Source of the DNA: Gammaproteobacteria bacterium
GTDB taxonomy: Bacteria > Pseudomonadota > Gammaproteobacteria > Ga0077536
Direction of reading: 5' to 3'
DNA: 64,000 nt
NCBI GenBank assembly: GCA_021773835.1
Contig: JAJFJQ010000028.1
Location: forward strand, 248,001 to 312,000
This document shows positions 9,202 through 19,104 of this stretch, one piece after another. The notes beneath the pieces are model-generated. The model saw only the letters and a program-made list of their open reading frames with translations. It did not search any database and was not told the DNA's origin. Position numbers and translations under genes: made by a program. Each line of letters begins with the position of its first letter. Within the stretch, counting starts at the first letter, position 1.

Positions 9202-9795
9202 TCATCCCAACCGCTTTAAGACCTCACGGATGATGTCTTCGCTGGATTTTCCATCCGCATCGAGCTCCAACACCAATCGGCTCGCCTCCGGCGGCTTATA
9301 ACCAAGTGCAATAAGCCCACTAATGGCATCGCTCACCGCGTTTCCGACCGGCCGACCGGGCGTTGCTGTGGCTGGTAGATTCGTCGGTGCCCAATCCCCA
9401 ACCCGATCACGCATCTCTACGATCAGTCGCTCCGCGGTTTTTTTTCCGATCCCAGGCAAGGCAGTCAGTCTGGCGGCATTGCTTTCGTGTACGCATTGGA
9501 CGAATTCTTCTGTTTCTATGCCAGATAGTATTGCCAGGGCTACCTTTGCGCCGATACCACTGACCTTTATCAGGCTTCTAAAAAGCTTACGTTCAGCTTC
9601 GGTCGCGAAGCCAAATAACAAGTGGGCGTCATCGCGTACGATCAAATGCGTCAAAATCGTGACCGTCGCGTTCAAATCCGGCAACGTCCAAACTGTTGTC
9701 ATCGGCACTTCAAGCTCGTAACCAACGCCATGGCAGTCGATCACGATCCACGGCGGCCGCTTTTCTACCAAGACTCCTTGTATCCTGCTGATCAC
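9202..9795 (-). CDS. ruvA: Holliday junction branch migration protein RuvA
   Basis: Tetrameric junction-binding partner of RuvB. N-terminal OB-fold (residues 1-62), tandem helix-hairpin-helix region including VSGIGAKVALAIL and LPGIGKKTAERL, and a C-terminal RuvB-binding domain. 197 aa. The GTG start overlaps the ruvC stop as GTGA, and it produces the conserved MISRIQG N-terminus. Confidence 0.97.
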   Translation of the reverse strand: MISRIQGVLVEKRPPWIVIDCHGVGYELEVPMTTVWTLPDLNATVTILTHLIVRDDAHLLFGFATEAERKLFRSLIKVSGIGAKVALAILSGIETEEFVQCVHESNAARLTALPGIGKKTAERLIVEMRDRVGDWAPTNLPATATPGRPVGNAVSDAISGLIALGYKPPEASRLVLELDADGKSSEDIIREVLKRLG

Positions 9796-10316
9796 TGTCG
9801 TCTTCCCCCTCGGGCGGACGTTGCCGATTCAATTCCGCGTAGCCCGTATTGCGTATTGCCGTGACAAAGGGCGCAAGCCAGCGCATCCGCTGCATCGGCG
9901 GGCGGTTTATCCGGCATATTCAGTAATGCTTTAATCATATGCTGCACTTGATTTTTATCCGCATGCCCGCGGCCAACAATCGCTTGTTTAATTTGGGTCG
10001 CGCTGTATTCGAAAACCGGCAGGTCCATTAGCGCACAAGCGACAATTGCACTGCCGCGAGCCTGACCGAGTTTGAGCGCAGAATCGGGGTTTCGGCTCAT
10101 GAAGATTTTTTCGATAACCGCATGGTCAGGTTGATGTGAGCTGACCACGGTCGATAGTTCCTCGAAGATTTGCTTGAGCCGCGCGGGCACCGCAAGGTCG
10201 GCCACACGGATGCAACCATTAGCGATATGACGTGCGCGCAGCCCATCCATTTGAACCACGCCATAACCGGTAACGCGAGAACCCGGGTCAATTCCGAGTA
10301 TGGTTATTTCCGGCAA
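9792..10316 (-). CDS. ruvC: Crossover junction endodeoxyribonuclease RuvC
   Basis: Resolvase that cuts Holliday junctions. The four catalytic acids are visible as Asp10 (GIDPGSR), Glu69, Asp141 and Asp144 (DAADALACAL). 174 aa, typical. The TTG start has an AGGA site about 7 bases upstream and lies 16 bases after yebC, supporting one yebC-ruvC-ruvA transcript. Confidence 0.97.
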   Translation of the reverse strand: MPEITILGIDPGSRVTGYGVVQMDGLRARHIANGCIRVADLAVPARLKQIFEELSTVVSSHQPDHAVIEKIFMSRNPDSALKLGQARGSAIVACALMDLPVFEYSATQIKQAIVGRGHADKNQVQHMIKALLNMPDKPPADAADALACALCHGNTQYGLRGIESATSARGGRRQ

Positions 10317-10332
10317 AGACTATTCCTGCCCA

Positions 10333-11082
10333 TCAGGACTCAAGTTGGGCGAGGACATCGTCGGAAATATCCGCGTTCGAATAGACCTTCTGCGTATCGT
10401 CTAGGTCTTCGAGCATATCCAACAGTCGGATCATCTTCTCAGCGTCTGAGACCGTAAGCGGCATGCTAGTCTCCGCGCGCATTGTAATTTCGGCGTTTTC
10501 GGGCTCCATGGCCGCAGCGATCATGGCACTTTTCACATCGCTAAATTCATCCGGGTCGCTTAATACGTCGATGCTGCTGTCATCGTTGACTATAACGTCG
10601 AGTGCCCCAGCGTCCACAGCCGCTTCCATGATAACGTCTTCATCGCTACCGGCCGCAAAAGTCAGCTGGCCGACTTTTGAGAATAGGTAGGCAACCGACC
10701 CGTCGGTACCTAAGTTTCCGCCACTTTTACTAAACGCGTGTCTGACTTCGGCGACTGTCCGATTTCGATTATCGGTCATACAATCAACCATTACTGCTAT
10801 TCCGCCAGGGCCGTAACCTTCGTACCGGATTTCATCGTAGTTTTCTCCATCGGTATCGCCCGCACCTTTGCTTACGGCCCGCCCGATGGTGTCTTTGGTC
10901 ATGTTGTTCGAAAGCGCGTTATCGATGGCCGCGCGCAGGCGCGGATTTGCGGACGGGTCGCCACCACCCATCCTCGCCGCAACGGTAATTTCTCTAATTA
11001 GGCGGGTAAAGATCTTGCCGCGCTTGGCATCCTGACGACCCTTACGATGTCGAATGTTCGCCCACTTACTATGCCCCGCCAT
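10333..11082 (-). CDS. yebC: YebC/PmpR family DNA-binding transcriptional regulator
   Basis: Member of the TACO1/YebC family, with the diagnostic N-terminus [14 protein letters not shown]. Family members have been reported as DNA-binding regulators and as factors that help ribosomes on difficult sequences; which applies here is not visible. The start at 11082 (ATG, GAGG seven bases upstream) is preferred to the TTG one codon earlier. 249 aa. First gene of the ruv run. Confidence 0.95.
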   Translation of the reverse strand: MAGHSKWANIRHRKGRQDAKRGKIFTRLIREITVAARMGGGDPSANPRLRAAIDNALSNNMTKDTIGRAVSKGAGDTDGENYDEIRYEGYGPGGIAVMVDCMTDNRNRTVAEVRHAFSKSGGNLGTDGSVAYLFSKVGQLTFAAGSDEDVIMEAAVDAGALDVIVNDDSSIDVLSDPDEFSDVKSAMIAAAMEPENAEITMRAETSMPLTVSDAEKMIRLLDMLEDLDDTQKVYSNADISDDVLAQLES

Positions 11083-11162
11083 CAATAACCTCTAAATTAT
11101 CTAGTAACCGAGGTATTATTTTCGCAGAACTCCGTGTGAGTTGCAGCGAGCAGGTGTCCAAC

Positions 11163-12239
11163 TTAAGCGTCGTTATTTCCGTAGATCACCGCGCCGCGTT
11201 CGGCGGCAAAGTTGAGTAAGCGATCGATAGGAATTCGAGCCCGTTCACACACAGACCGCGGTAGCGTGATTTCATTGCCTCCCGTGCGCAGCGTCTGCGC
11301 AAGCGGTTCGAGTCGATTCATTGCCATCCACGGACAATGCGCACAGCTTTTACAGGTTGCACCGCGGCCACTGGTCGGCGCCTCAATCAGTAGCTTACCT
11401 GGGGCCGCTGCGCGCATCTTGTAGAAGATCCCAGTATCGGTTGCAACGATAAATTTAGTCGCATCAAGGTCTCGAACAGCTGCTATCAGGCCGCTAGTTG
11501 AGGCTACGACGTCCGCTTGGGCAATTACCGATGGTGGCGACTCCGGGTGTACTAAAACCTTGGCTTGGGGATGTCTTGCGCGTAACTCGGCTAATTCGGT
11601 CGCCTTAAACTCTTCGTGCACGATACAAGCGCTATTCCAGAGCAACATATCGGCGCCAGTCTCCGCTCGGATGTAATCACCTAGGTAGCGGTCGGGTGCC
11701 CAAAGGATCTTCTCACCACGTGCATGCAGATGACGAACGACCTCAAGTGCACTGCCGGAGGTTACCATCCAATCCGCCCGCGCCTTCACCGCCGCGCTTG
11801 TGTTGGCATAAACAACCACGGTGCGGTCGGCGTGGCTATCGCAAAAGTCACTGAATTGTTCTGCCGGACATCCGAGATCGAGTGAGCAATTGGCCTGTAA
11901 ATCCGGCATTAGTACGCGCTTCTCGGGATTGAGAATTTTTGCCGTTTCCCCCATGAAACGAACCCCGGCGACAACTAAAGTGTCGGCAGAATGTTCGTGA
12001 CCAAAGCGCGCCATATCCAAAGAATCAGAAACGTGGCCGCCGGTATCATCGGCCAGGGCTTGGATTTTCGGATCGGTGTAATAGTGAGCGATCAGGACTG
12101 CATTATTTTTTACTAACAGCGTCTTTATTTCGTCAGCTAGTGTGTCCGCCGCTGCGGCCGAAAGCGATTGTTGGGCGTGCTCAGGGATCTCGAACTTTGG
12201 TAGCTCGATGTCGATCACGCCTTCCATTGCTACTGTCAT
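11163..12239 (-). CDS. nadA: Quinolinate synthase NadA
   Basis: Makes quinolinate from iminoaspartate and dihydroxyacetone phosphate in de novo NAD synthesis, using a 4Fe-4S cluster. Cluster cysteines are visible in three regions: Cys118/Cys124, Cys205, and the Cys296-x2-Cys299-x2-Cys302 triplet. 358 aa. ATG start with GGAG about 11 bases upstream. It lies alone between yebC and aspS; the upstream 182 bases hold no clear promoter match. No nadB or nadC is in the window. Confidence 0.95.
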   Translation of the reverse strand: MTVAMEGVIDIELPKFEIPEHAQQSLSAAAADTLADEIKTLLVKNNAVLIAHYYTDPKIQALADDTGGHVSDSLDMARFGHEHSADTLVVAGVRFMGETAKILNPEKRVLMPDLQANCSLDLGCPAEQFSDFCDSHADRTVVVYANTSAAVKARADWMVTSGSALEVVRHLHARGEKILWAPDRYLGDYIRAETGADMLLWNSACIVHEEFKATELAELRARHPQAKVLVHPESPPSVIAQADVVASTSGLIAAVRDLDATKFIVATDTGIFYKMRAAAPGKLLIEAPTSGRGATCKSCAHCPWMAMNRLEPLAQTLRTGGNEITLPRSVCERARIPIDRLLNFAAERGAVIYGNNDA

Positions 12240-12421
12240 AGGGCTTACAACTCCGGAATAAAATGCTCGGATTGATGATTGGATACAACGCCGGTCATGC
12301 TTTTAATATTGGCCTTATTCTTGAAATAACTAGGGGCGGATGAGGATTTTTCGCTGAGCTGACGATCGAATAGTGCTTGAAGTAGTTGGCTAGCGCCTTC
12401 GGACTGAATGTAAGTTAGTGC

Positions 12422-14200
12422 TTACTTCGCGGGTGCCTGCACGCCCCTAGGTAGGCGGATACCGATCTCTTTCAATTGGGCATCCGACACGGCTGCCGGC
12501 GCCGCGGTCATCAGGCAGCTCGCCGTTTGAGTTTTAGGAAACGGGATCACATCCCGGATCGAGTCTTCGCCCGCCATCAACATAACCAGGCGATCAAGAC
12601 CAAAGGCAATTCCCCCGTGTGGCGGGCAGCCATAGCGCAGCGCGTCGAGCAAGAAGCCAAATTTTTCTCGCGCCTCTTCTGGCCCTATACCGAGCAGCTC
12701 AAACACCGTGGATTGCATCTCAGAGTCGTGGATTCGGATAGACCCGCCACCGATCTCGCTACCATTCAACACCATGTCATAGGCACGGGACAGCGCCTCG
12801 GCAGTGTCGTTGACGAGGCTGGCCTTATCGAGCGAGGGCGCTGTAAAGGGGTGGTGCAATGCCTCCCAGCGACTACCGTCGGTGCTTCGCGCGAACATTG
12901 GGAAATCTACGACCCACAAGGGCTGCCAACCCGCTGTTACCAAACCTAGATCACTAGCAACTTTATCGCGCAATGCACCCAGCGCTTGGTTTACGACGCC
13001 GCTATCGTCCGCGCCAAAGAAAATTACGTCGCCATCGCTAGCCGAAGTTCGTTCGACGATTGACTCGATGACGCTATCTGGCAAAAACTTCAGTATTGGC
13101 GATTGCAGACCGTCGCGCCCGCGAGCAACTTCGTTAACCTTGATATAAGCAAGCCCTTTTGCGCCATAAATGGCAACAAACTCGGTGTAGTCATCGATCT
13201 GCTTGCGAGTTAAGCGCCCGCCACCTGGTGCAAGTAACGCCGCAACCCGGCCTTTAGGGTCGTTCGCTGGGCCCGCAAACACCTTGAACTCCACTGCGGC
13301 CATCACGTCGCCGACTTCTACCAACTCCAAGGGGTTGCGTAGATCCGGGCGATCGCTTCCATACTTGTGCATCGCCTCGGCGAATGTCAGACGCGGAAAC
13401 GGGTCCGGCAGCGATACCCCCAACACGTTCGCAAATACCCCTCGGATCATCGCTTCCATCAAGTCCATGATGTCGTGCTCTTCTATGAACGACATCTCGA
13501 CATCGAGTTGGGTAAATTCTGGTTGCCGATCTGCCCTCAGGTCCTCATCTCGAAAACAACGCACGATCTGATAGTAACGATCAAACCCAGACATCATTAG
13601 TAGCTGTTTGAACAACTGAGGCGACTGCGGCAAGGCAAAAAAGCGGCCCGGATGGGTACGGCTAGGAACGAGATAATCCCTCGCACCTTCCGGGGTCGCT
13701 TTGGTCAACATCGGCGTTTCTATTTCGAGGAAACCGTTGTCGTCCAAATAATCACGCAATTGGCGGTTAACCTGGGCGCGCAAAGTGATATTTTTTTGCA
13801 TCCGCTCGGTCCGCAAATCGATATAACGGAATTTTAGGCGTGTGTCCTCATGCACATGCTCGTCAAGCTGAAATGGCGGGGTGTTGGCGGCGTTAAGGAC
13901 CTGTAATTCACTGACTAAAAGCTCGACCTTCCCGGTAGTCATGTCGACATTTTCGGTGCCTTCAGGCCGATACCGGACACGGCCCGAAACCTGGAGCACG
14001 TATTCACCCCGCACACGCTCAGCAATGGCAAAGCTATCCGGCGTATCCGGGTCGATCACCACTTGGACGATGCCCGAGCGATCACGTAGATCAATGAATA
14101 TCACACCGCCGTGATCGCGACGATTGTGTACCCAGCCGCAGACACTGAGTTGGTTATCCAATTCGTTTTCGGTGATCTGTCCGCAATAATGGGTTCGCAT
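12422..14200 (-). CDS. aspS: Aspartyl-tRNA synthetase AspS
   Basis: Class IIb synthetase of the bacterial type. Order: N-terminal OB anticodon-binding domain (residues 1-110), catalytic core with motif 2 [18 protein letters not shown], bacterial GAD insertion (about 290-420), and motif 3 [12 protein letters not shown] near the C-terminus. 592 aa, matching E. coli. ATG start. Whether it charges tRNA-Asn as well cannot be decided without the rest of the genome. Confidence 0.97.
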   Translation of the reverse strand: MRTHYCGQITENELDNQLSVCGWVHNRRDHGGVIFIDLRDRSGIVQVVIDPDTPDSFAIAERVRGEYVLQVSGRVRYRPEGTENVDMTTGKVELLVSELQVLNAANTPPFQLDEHVHEDTRLKFRYIDLRTERMQKNITLRAQVNRQLRDYLDDNGFLEIETPMLTKATPEGARDYLVPSRTHPGRFFALPQSPQLFKQLLMMSGFDRYYQIVRCFRDEDLRADRQPEFTQLDVEMSFIEEHDIMDLMEAMIRGVFANVLGVSLPDPFPRLTFAEAMHKYGSDRPDLRNPLELVEVGDVMAAVEFKVFAGPANDPKGRVAALLAPGGGRLTRKQIDDYTEFVAIYGAKGLAYIKVNEVARGRDGLQSPILKFLPDSVIESIVERTSASDGDVIFFGADDSGVVNQALGALRDKVASDLGLVTAGWQPLWVVDFPMFARSTDGSRWEALHHPFTAPSLDKASLVNDTAEALSRAYDMVLNGSEIGGGSIRIHDSEMQSTVFELLGIGPEEAREKFGFLLDALRYGCPPHGGIAFGLDRLVMLMAGEDSIRDVIPFPKTQTASCLMTAAPAAVSDAQLKEIGIRLPRGVQAPAK

Positions 14201-14301
14201 GGTTTAGGCAACAATCATAGCTGGAGAGCCAAGCCCTCGGGGGCCGGAATCATACGTTTTGCGGTGCAACACCGCAATCTACTGAATCCCCAATGACAGG
14301 C

Positions 14302-14634
14302 TCAGTCCTCTGCCTTTGCCGCGGGTTTGGAGGATTCCGACTTCGAACTCGCCGCCGGTTTCGCATCACTCGCCGCCGCATCTTTTTGCTTGTCTGCCGG
14401 CTTGGTATCGGTCGTTGAATTTCCCGAGGCGTCGGATTTCGCGGCGGCCGGTTTATCTTTGAAATCCGTCTCGTACCATCCTGTACCCTTTAGTCGAAAG
14501 GCAACCTTCGAAATGAGTTTTTGCAGGCTATCTTTGCCACAAGCCGGGCACTCGGTCAGGGGGTCGTCGCTGACTTTCCGCATTATCTCAAATTGGTGGC
14601 TGCAGTCGCTGCATTCGTACTCATAGATCGGCAT
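14302..14634 (-). CDS. FmdB-family zinc ribbon protein
   Basis: Small protein with a putative regulatory zinc ribbon (CxxC...CxxC: CSDC and CPAC) in the first 45 residues, starting with the family signature MPIYEYEC. The C-terminal half is a low-complexity Lys/Ala/Ser/Asp tail. The start at 14634 is set by that signature; an upstream reading would add 20 unrelated residues. 110 aa. It precedes aspS, as in many proteobacteria. Function of the family is not established. Confidence 0.88.
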   Translation of the reverse strand: MPIYEYECSDCSHQFEIMRKVSDDPLTECPACGKDSLQKLISKVAFRLKGTGWYETDFKDKPAAAKSDASGNSTTDTKPADKQKDAAASDAKPAASSKSESSKPAAKAED

Positions 14635-14953
14635 GTTGTTTCTCGTCAAATTAATACGACCGAAGGAAAATACGGCCGCGACAGATAATATCAAGGGATC
14701 ATAGCCGACAACCGACTATTTAGAGCGTTTTTATCGATAATTTTTCGGCCTGAGCCGCTGCTTACTCGTGACACAGGCGGACTCCATGATACAGGTCGTA
14801 AGCGCGGCACATTTGATTTCCGATCCAATAGGCCTTTGGACTGTGCGTGCGAGATTCGTTATCATCGCCGGCCTTTCGGCATAAACGGTTGTGGACTTCT
14901 TCGAAGCGTCTCGGCGCGCGAACTCTCCCACCAAGCCGCTATCGATTCTCGCC
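14635..14953. other. 319-base gene-free stretch before tRNA-Lys
   Basis: Lies between the fmdB start (minus) and the tRNA (plus). No convincing reading frame on either strand. It contains a possible tRNA promoter at 14836-14865; otherwise I see nothing distinct. Confidence 0.6.
14836..14865 (+). promoter_or_regulatory. Possible sigma70 promoter for tRNA-Lys
   Basis: TTGGAC (14836-14841) and TATCAT (14860-14865) are 18 bases apart and followed by the GC-rich run CGCCGGCC, which resembles the discriminator of stable-RNA promoters. The transcript would carry a leader of about 80 bases to be removed. The -35 match is poor. Confidence 0.35.
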
Positions 14954-15029
14954 GGGCCGTTAGCTCAGCTGGTAGAGCACCGGACTTTTAATCCGATGGT
15001 CGTAGGTTCGAACCCTACACGGCCCACCA
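14954..15029 (+). tRNA. tRNA-Lys (anticodon TTT), CCA encoded
   Basis: Full cloverleaf: acceptor GGGCCGT/ACGGCCC, D arm GCTC...GAGC, anticodon loop CTTTTAA with TTT at 14987-14989, T arm GTAGG-TTCGAAC-CCTAC, discriminator A and an encoded CCA at 15027-15029. Closely similar to E. coli tRNA-Lys. The outermost anticodon-stem pair is C27-A43, a mismatch; the other four pairs are good. Confidence 0.98.
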
Positions 15030-15253
15030 TTTTCGCCACAGATCTCGGCGAATCTAAGCCTGCAAATCGCCCACACCGGCCGCCAGGTTGCGGATGTTCC
15101 GTGGGATGGTGCTTAAACGAGCGCCAAACCAGGGCAAAGCGGTGCACAACTGGGAGAACCATTGTCCTAGCGTCCATTTCGGTGCTTTTACCAGCTGATC
15201 AGCCGGGTCCAGACTTTCATCGTCGGGATAAGCCAGGTCGGAAAATGGTGGGG

Positions 15254-15286
15254 CCCCGCGCGTAAGCTGTATCCAGCGCGGGGTTT
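15254..15286 (+). terminator. Possible intrinsic terminator downstream of tRNA-Lys
   Basis: Perfect 8-bp stem CCCCGCGC (15254-15261) with GCGCGGGG (15276-15283), 14-base loop, followed by only TTT. It lies 225 bases after the tRNA and just beyond the stop of the minus-strand membrane protein, so it could serve either. The short T-run makes it a weak call. Confidence 0.35.
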
Positions 15287-15293
15287 AGTGCGC

Positions 15294-15626
15294 TCAGGCA
15301 GCGCGGGAAAACTTACCCTCGGAGACGACCTGTGCGGAATTCGAAGCGATCACCGTGTTCACATCGCTGACAGCTGGTCCGTTCACTGCAGCACGCCGTT
15401 CTTTTGGATCAGGCGTTATAGAAATAACACGAATGATCTCCAATAAGCGGCTGAACAGAAAACTTATAATTGCAGTGGCAAGGAAGCCGTGGAACAACTG
15501 AAACGTGAGTGAATCAGGAACGATGGTGGTGAACCACAAGGCTCCACACAAGGCCACGACGGCGCAGGTTAGGGTGAGCATTGCGAAGATATCGAGCGAC
15601 GAACAAAACCAGCTTTTTTCTTGCAT
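15294..15626 (-). CDS. Small two-helix membrane protein, unknown function
   Basis: Not recognised. From the ATG at 15626 it is 110 aa with two hydrophobic stretches (about residues 13-35 and 46-66), a short periplasmic or cytoplasmic loop between them and a polar, Ala/Ser/Val-rich tail. Earlier in-frame starts up to 15704 would add 26 mostly charged residues with no good ribosome-binding site; the site before 15626 is also weak (AGG). It stands alone between tRNA-Lys and the M48 protease gene, with 486 gene-free bases upstream. It is probably real because the hydrophobic pattern is clear, but coding is not proven. Confidence 0.55.
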   Translation of the reverse strand: MQEKSWFCSSLDIFAMLTLTCAVVALCGALWFTTIVPDSLTFQLFHGFLATAIISFLFSRLLEIIRVISITPDPKERRAAVNGPAVSDVNTVIASNSAQVVSEGKFSRAA

Positions 15627-16112
15627 TGTAGGCCTGTGAGCAATTCTATATTTATTGTTTATTTGGGCCGATTTCTGTTCGGCCTCTAACTCGGACTGGA
15701 GCAATCATACGCGGCAGAAATTACATTTCTGTGAACTATTCCGCACTCGCCCGGCAATTCGATCAAATTAACAGTAGTTAATCATTTGGGCGTTCAATAA
15801 TTACGTCGAATTTACCAATGCCTGTCCGGCAAGCGCCCTAAATCTGCAGGGGGCACATCATTGCACATAACTGTCGCTGCACGATCAAACCGGCCGCCCA
15901 TTAGTTGGTGCAACATGGGATCTTCATTTCATATGCAGCCGTGCTGCTGCCGGTATCCGACCATTAGACGCCAGCGCATCACCGGAATGCGCGTTACCGA
16001 CTATGAGCGAGAGGTATGGGCTTTTTGTTAGGGCTGACCCGCAATCACCCGAGTCGCGACCATGTAGTTGTCGGACACCGGATATTCCATGCGTCTGTCA
16101 TGCGGGGGATGC
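15627..16112. other. 486-base gene-free stretch
   Basis: Lies between the small membrane protein and the stop of the M48 protease gene. No frame in it carries recognisable protein sequence; the short plus-strand frames at its right end run into the protease gene as antisense. No strong terminator hairpin, repeat or Pho box was seen. It should contain the promoter of the small membrane protein. Confidence 0.6.
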
Positions 16113-17702
16113 TCAGCGTCGACGCTCTTTGCGTTCGCGCTCACGTTCTATGGTGCCTTGTTCTAGTTGCGCAAGTTCATCACTTATCTCGTCCATTCGC
16201 GCATCGATACGGAGTCGTTGGTAGTTTGAAATGTCATCCGTTTTCTGAGCTAGACGTAATTGTTGCAGGGCCAATCGAAGTTCGCCGAGGCTACGGTAGT
16301 ACTCCGCGAGAGAGAAGTGCGAATTGGCAACTTGACCGAGATCATTCTCTGCCTCAGCTAATACTTTAAAGAAGCGGGGGTCTCCACGTTCCACAAAACT
16401 GGATGCGCGCAGATGCTTTTTTGCGAGTTCCGGTGAACCGGCCAGGTTCAGCATATTTGCATATCCATAGGTGGCAGCTCGGCTAGTCGGGTCATCGCGA
16501 TAGGCGAGGGCATAATGCTCAAGCGCGGCTGGGACATCGCCGGCGCGAAGTTCCAAATTTGCCGCAGCGAGGCGAAAGGCCAAAATATGCGGTGATTCCA
16601 ATAACAACTTGGAAACTTCGATACGCGCTTTCTCAAAATCGCTGGCCGCGGTCAAGGCCAAAACATAACCATAACGCGCGATACTTTCATGTACTGCCGT
16701 ACCCTCGCGCAACGCGAGTTCGTAGAATCGCTTTACTGCCGCAGGGTCATCCGCAGAACGCACGTCGAGCTTGGTTCGAATGAGGTGGAATTCATAGCTA
16801 TCCTCTCGGATCGGCGCGTCACCGAGTCGCTGTGCGCGTTCGCGTGCTTCCGAAATTCGGTTGACCGTGACCGGATGCGTACGGAGAATTTCGGGTAGGA
16901 ATGCGGGATCGGTATAACGACTTGCAGTTTGTAGTCGCTGAAAGAAATCGGCCATTGCAAAAGTGTTGTAACCCGCTTCATGCAGTAATTGGATACCAAT
17001 CCGATCGGCTTCACGCTCATTCGCGCGTGTAAAGTTGATTTGGCCTTGGGCACTGAGTGCTTGTACTGCTGTCAGCGCGCCCATACCCGCTTCGGGATTC
17101 ATTGCCAGTACTGCCATCGCACCTAACATCGCGGCCATCCGCGGAATGCTCATGCGCTGCTGCGCTTCGATCATCCGTGCCGTATGACGTTGGGTGATGT
17201 GTACGATCTCATGGGCCAGTACCGAGGCGACCTCGCTCTCGCCCTGTGCTTCCAGGATCAAAGCCGTGTGGATCCCAATAAAACCGCCGGGCACGGCGAA
17301 CGCGTTGATGCCACGTGCATCGAGCATGAAAAACGTAAATTCCCCGTAATACCCCGATAATTCACCGAGGCTCATGCCGAGCTTTTGAATGTAGTCCTCA
17401 ACCTCTTCGTCTGTAATGACCGGAGCATAGCGTCGCATCTGACGCATGAATCCTTCTCCGAGCTGTCTTTCCTGCTCTGGAGAGATGATTGCACCAGCTG
17501 AATCACCGAAATCTGGCAGCTCGTCGTCTTCGGGCAATGCAAATACAGCCGCCCCCCACATCAGCGCGAATACGACACATAAACACTTACAAAACCGGAG
17601 ACCTGAGGTTGTCAAGTCGCCGTTTGAACCTTGTTGCACGATTTCGCTTAACCCCACATTCTCTTGCGTAAGTGATGTTTGCTCAGCCTTAGGTCGCCCC
17701 AC
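16113..17702 (-). CDS. bepA: M48-family periplasmic metalloprotease with C-terminal TPR region (BepA-like)
   Basis: Likely outer-membrane protein quality-control protease. A hydrophobic signal segment is at about residues 36-56, followed by the Peptidase_M48 domain with zinc motif HEIVH (164-168) and third ligand Glu231 in NEREADRIG. A helical TPR-like half (about 300-510) contains repeated Ala-rich pairs. The start is unresolved: GTG at 17702 is the longest frame, but a TTG at 17615 gives a compact signal peptide (MTTSGLRFCKCLCVVF...). E. coli BepA is 487 aa, which the shorter form (500 aa) matches better. Divergent from pfp. Confidence 0.87.
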   Translation of the reverse strand: MGRPKAEQTSLTQENVGLSEIVQQGSNGDLTTSGLRFCKCLCVVFALMWGAAVFALPEDDELPDFGDSAGAIISPEQERQLGEGFMRQMRRYAPVITDEEVEDYIQKLGMSLGELSGYYGEFTFFMLDARGINAFAVPGGFIGIHTALILEAQGESEVASVLAHEIVHITQRHTARMIEAQQRMSIPRMAAMLGAMAVLAMNPEAGMGALTAVQALSAQGQINFTRANEREADRIGIQLLHEAGYNTFAMADFFQRLQTASRYTDPAFLPEILRTHPVTVNRISEARERAQRLGDAPIREDSYEFHLIRTKLDVRSADDPAAVKRFYELALREGTAVHESIARYGYVLALTAASDFEKARIEVSKLLLESPHILAFRLAAANLELRAGDVPAALEHYALAYRDDPTSRAATYGYANMLNLAGSPELAKKHLRASSFVERGDPRFFKVLAEAENDLGQVANSHFSLAEYYRSLGELRLALQQLRLAQKTDDISNYQRLRIDARMDEISDELAQLEQGTIERERERKERRR

Positions 17703-17827
17703 CGGCCGCGAGTTCCGTCCCCAAGATGACTTTATCGCTCATTATGGGAGCGTTAGTATGACGCCGATCGGTCGGTTGTGCTCCGACGCGTACAATAGCC
17801 ATGCGACGATAGATACTAGGAGTAACA

Positions 17828-19093
17828 ATGGTAGGACGCAATGCATTCTACGCCCAATCAGGCGGTGTGACGGCGGTAATTAACGCGAGTGCGTGTGGGG
17901 TGATCCAAGCGGCGCGCGAAAATTCAAAAACGATTGACAATGTCATCGCTGGGCGCAATGGCATCATTGGTGCGCTGACCGAAGATTTGATTGATACGTC
18001 GATCGAATCGAATGATGCTATCGCGGCCTTACGCTATACGCCTTCTGGCGCGTTTGGCTCGTGTCGGTACAAACTCAAGGGTCTCGACGAAAACCAGGCC
18101 GAGTACGAACGCCTACTCGAGGTGTTCAAGGCGCATGACATCGGTTACTTCTTCTATAACGGTGGTGGCGACTCGCAAGATACAACCAACAAGATTGCGC
18201 AGCTCGCTGAACAACGCGGGTATCCACTTAGATGTATTGGGATCCCGAAAACCGTCGATAACGATCTACCGATCACCGATAACTGCCCGGGATTCGGTTC
18301 GGTGGCGAAATATGTCGCCGTTTCGATCCGCGAGGCCGGTTATGACGTGGCGTCGATGTCGAAGACCTCGACTAAAGTCTTTGTGTTGGAGGTTATGGGT
18401 CGTCATGCAGGTTGGATAGCAGCGGCCGGCGGACTTGCGCAAGAAAAACCAGGCGACGCCCCACACCTGATCCTATTTCCTGAAATCTCCTTTGACGAAT
18501 CCGAATTCACCCAACGAGTAGATAACTGCGTCAGCAAGCACGGCTACTGCGCAATCGTGGTCTCCGAGGGTCTACGCAACGCCAATGGTGATTTTGTCGC
18601 CGATTCCGGCTTACGAGACGCCTTTGGTCACGCGCAACTCGGTGGTGTAGCGCCGGTTATTGCGGCAATGATAAAGCAAAGCCTGGGGTTGAAATATCAC
18701 TGGGCGGTTGCCGACTACCTGCAGCGCGCCGCACGCCATATCGCCTCGAAAACCGATGTTGAACAAGCCTATGCACTCGGACGCGCGGCGGTCGAGATGG
18801 CACTCGCCGGAAACAACGCGGTGATGCCAACGATTGAACGACTTTCCGATGAACCTTACCGCTGGTCGATCGGCGAAGCGCGATTAGAAGATGTGGCTAA
18901 CGTTGAAAAAAATTTGCCGCGGGATTTCATTACGGATGATGGCTACGGCATCACGGCGTCTTGCCGACGTTATTTGAGCCCGCTTATTGCGGGAGAAGAC
19001 TATCCGCCTTACCGCAACGGCCTCCCGGACTATGTGCGCCTACAAAACGCGCCGTTGGCTAAACGTCTCAAAACCGATTTTAAGCTCGATTGA
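17828..19093 (+). CDS. pfp: 6-phosphofructokinase, pyrophosphate-dependent type
   Basis: Phosphorylates fructose 6-phosphate, reversibly when pyrophosphate is the donor. The donor-site motifs are NGGGDSQDT (111-119) and PKTVDND (140-146). The Lys in PKTVDND and the acidic residue in place of the ATP-type GGDGS point to pyrophosphate rather than ATP. MGRHAGW (190-196) is the sugar-phosphate site. 421 aa, longer than ATP-type bacterial PfkA (about 320) and in the range of PPi enzymes. ATG start with TAGGAG seven bases upstream. It converges on maf with 11 bases between them. Confidence 0.92.
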   Translation: MVGRNAFYAQSGGVTAVINASACGVIQAARENSKTIDNVIAGRNGIIGALTEDLIDTSIESNDAIAALRYTPSGAFGSCRYKLKGLDENQAEYERLLEVFKAHDIGYFFYNGGGDSQDTTNKIAQLAEQRGYPLRCIGIPKTVDNDLPITDNCPGFGSVAKYVAVSIREAGYDVASMSKTSTKVFVLEVMGRHAGWIAAAGGLAQEKPGDAPHLILFPEISFDESEFTQRVDNCVSKHGYCAIVVSEGLRNANGDFVADSGLRDAFGHAQLGGVAPVIAAMIKQSLGLKYHWAVADYLQRAARHIASKTDVEQAYALGRAAVEMALAGNNAVMPTIERLSDEPYRWSIGEARLEDVANVEKNLPRDFITDDGYGITASCRRYLSPLIAGEDYPPYRNGLPDYVRLQNAPLAKRLKTDFKLD

Positions 19094-19104
19094 TCCGAAT
19101 CAAC

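Noticed and set aside
15032-15052. Hairpin directly after tRNA-Lys as its terminator
   Set aside because: The TTCGCC/GGCGAA stem is only 6 bp and lacks a following T-run.
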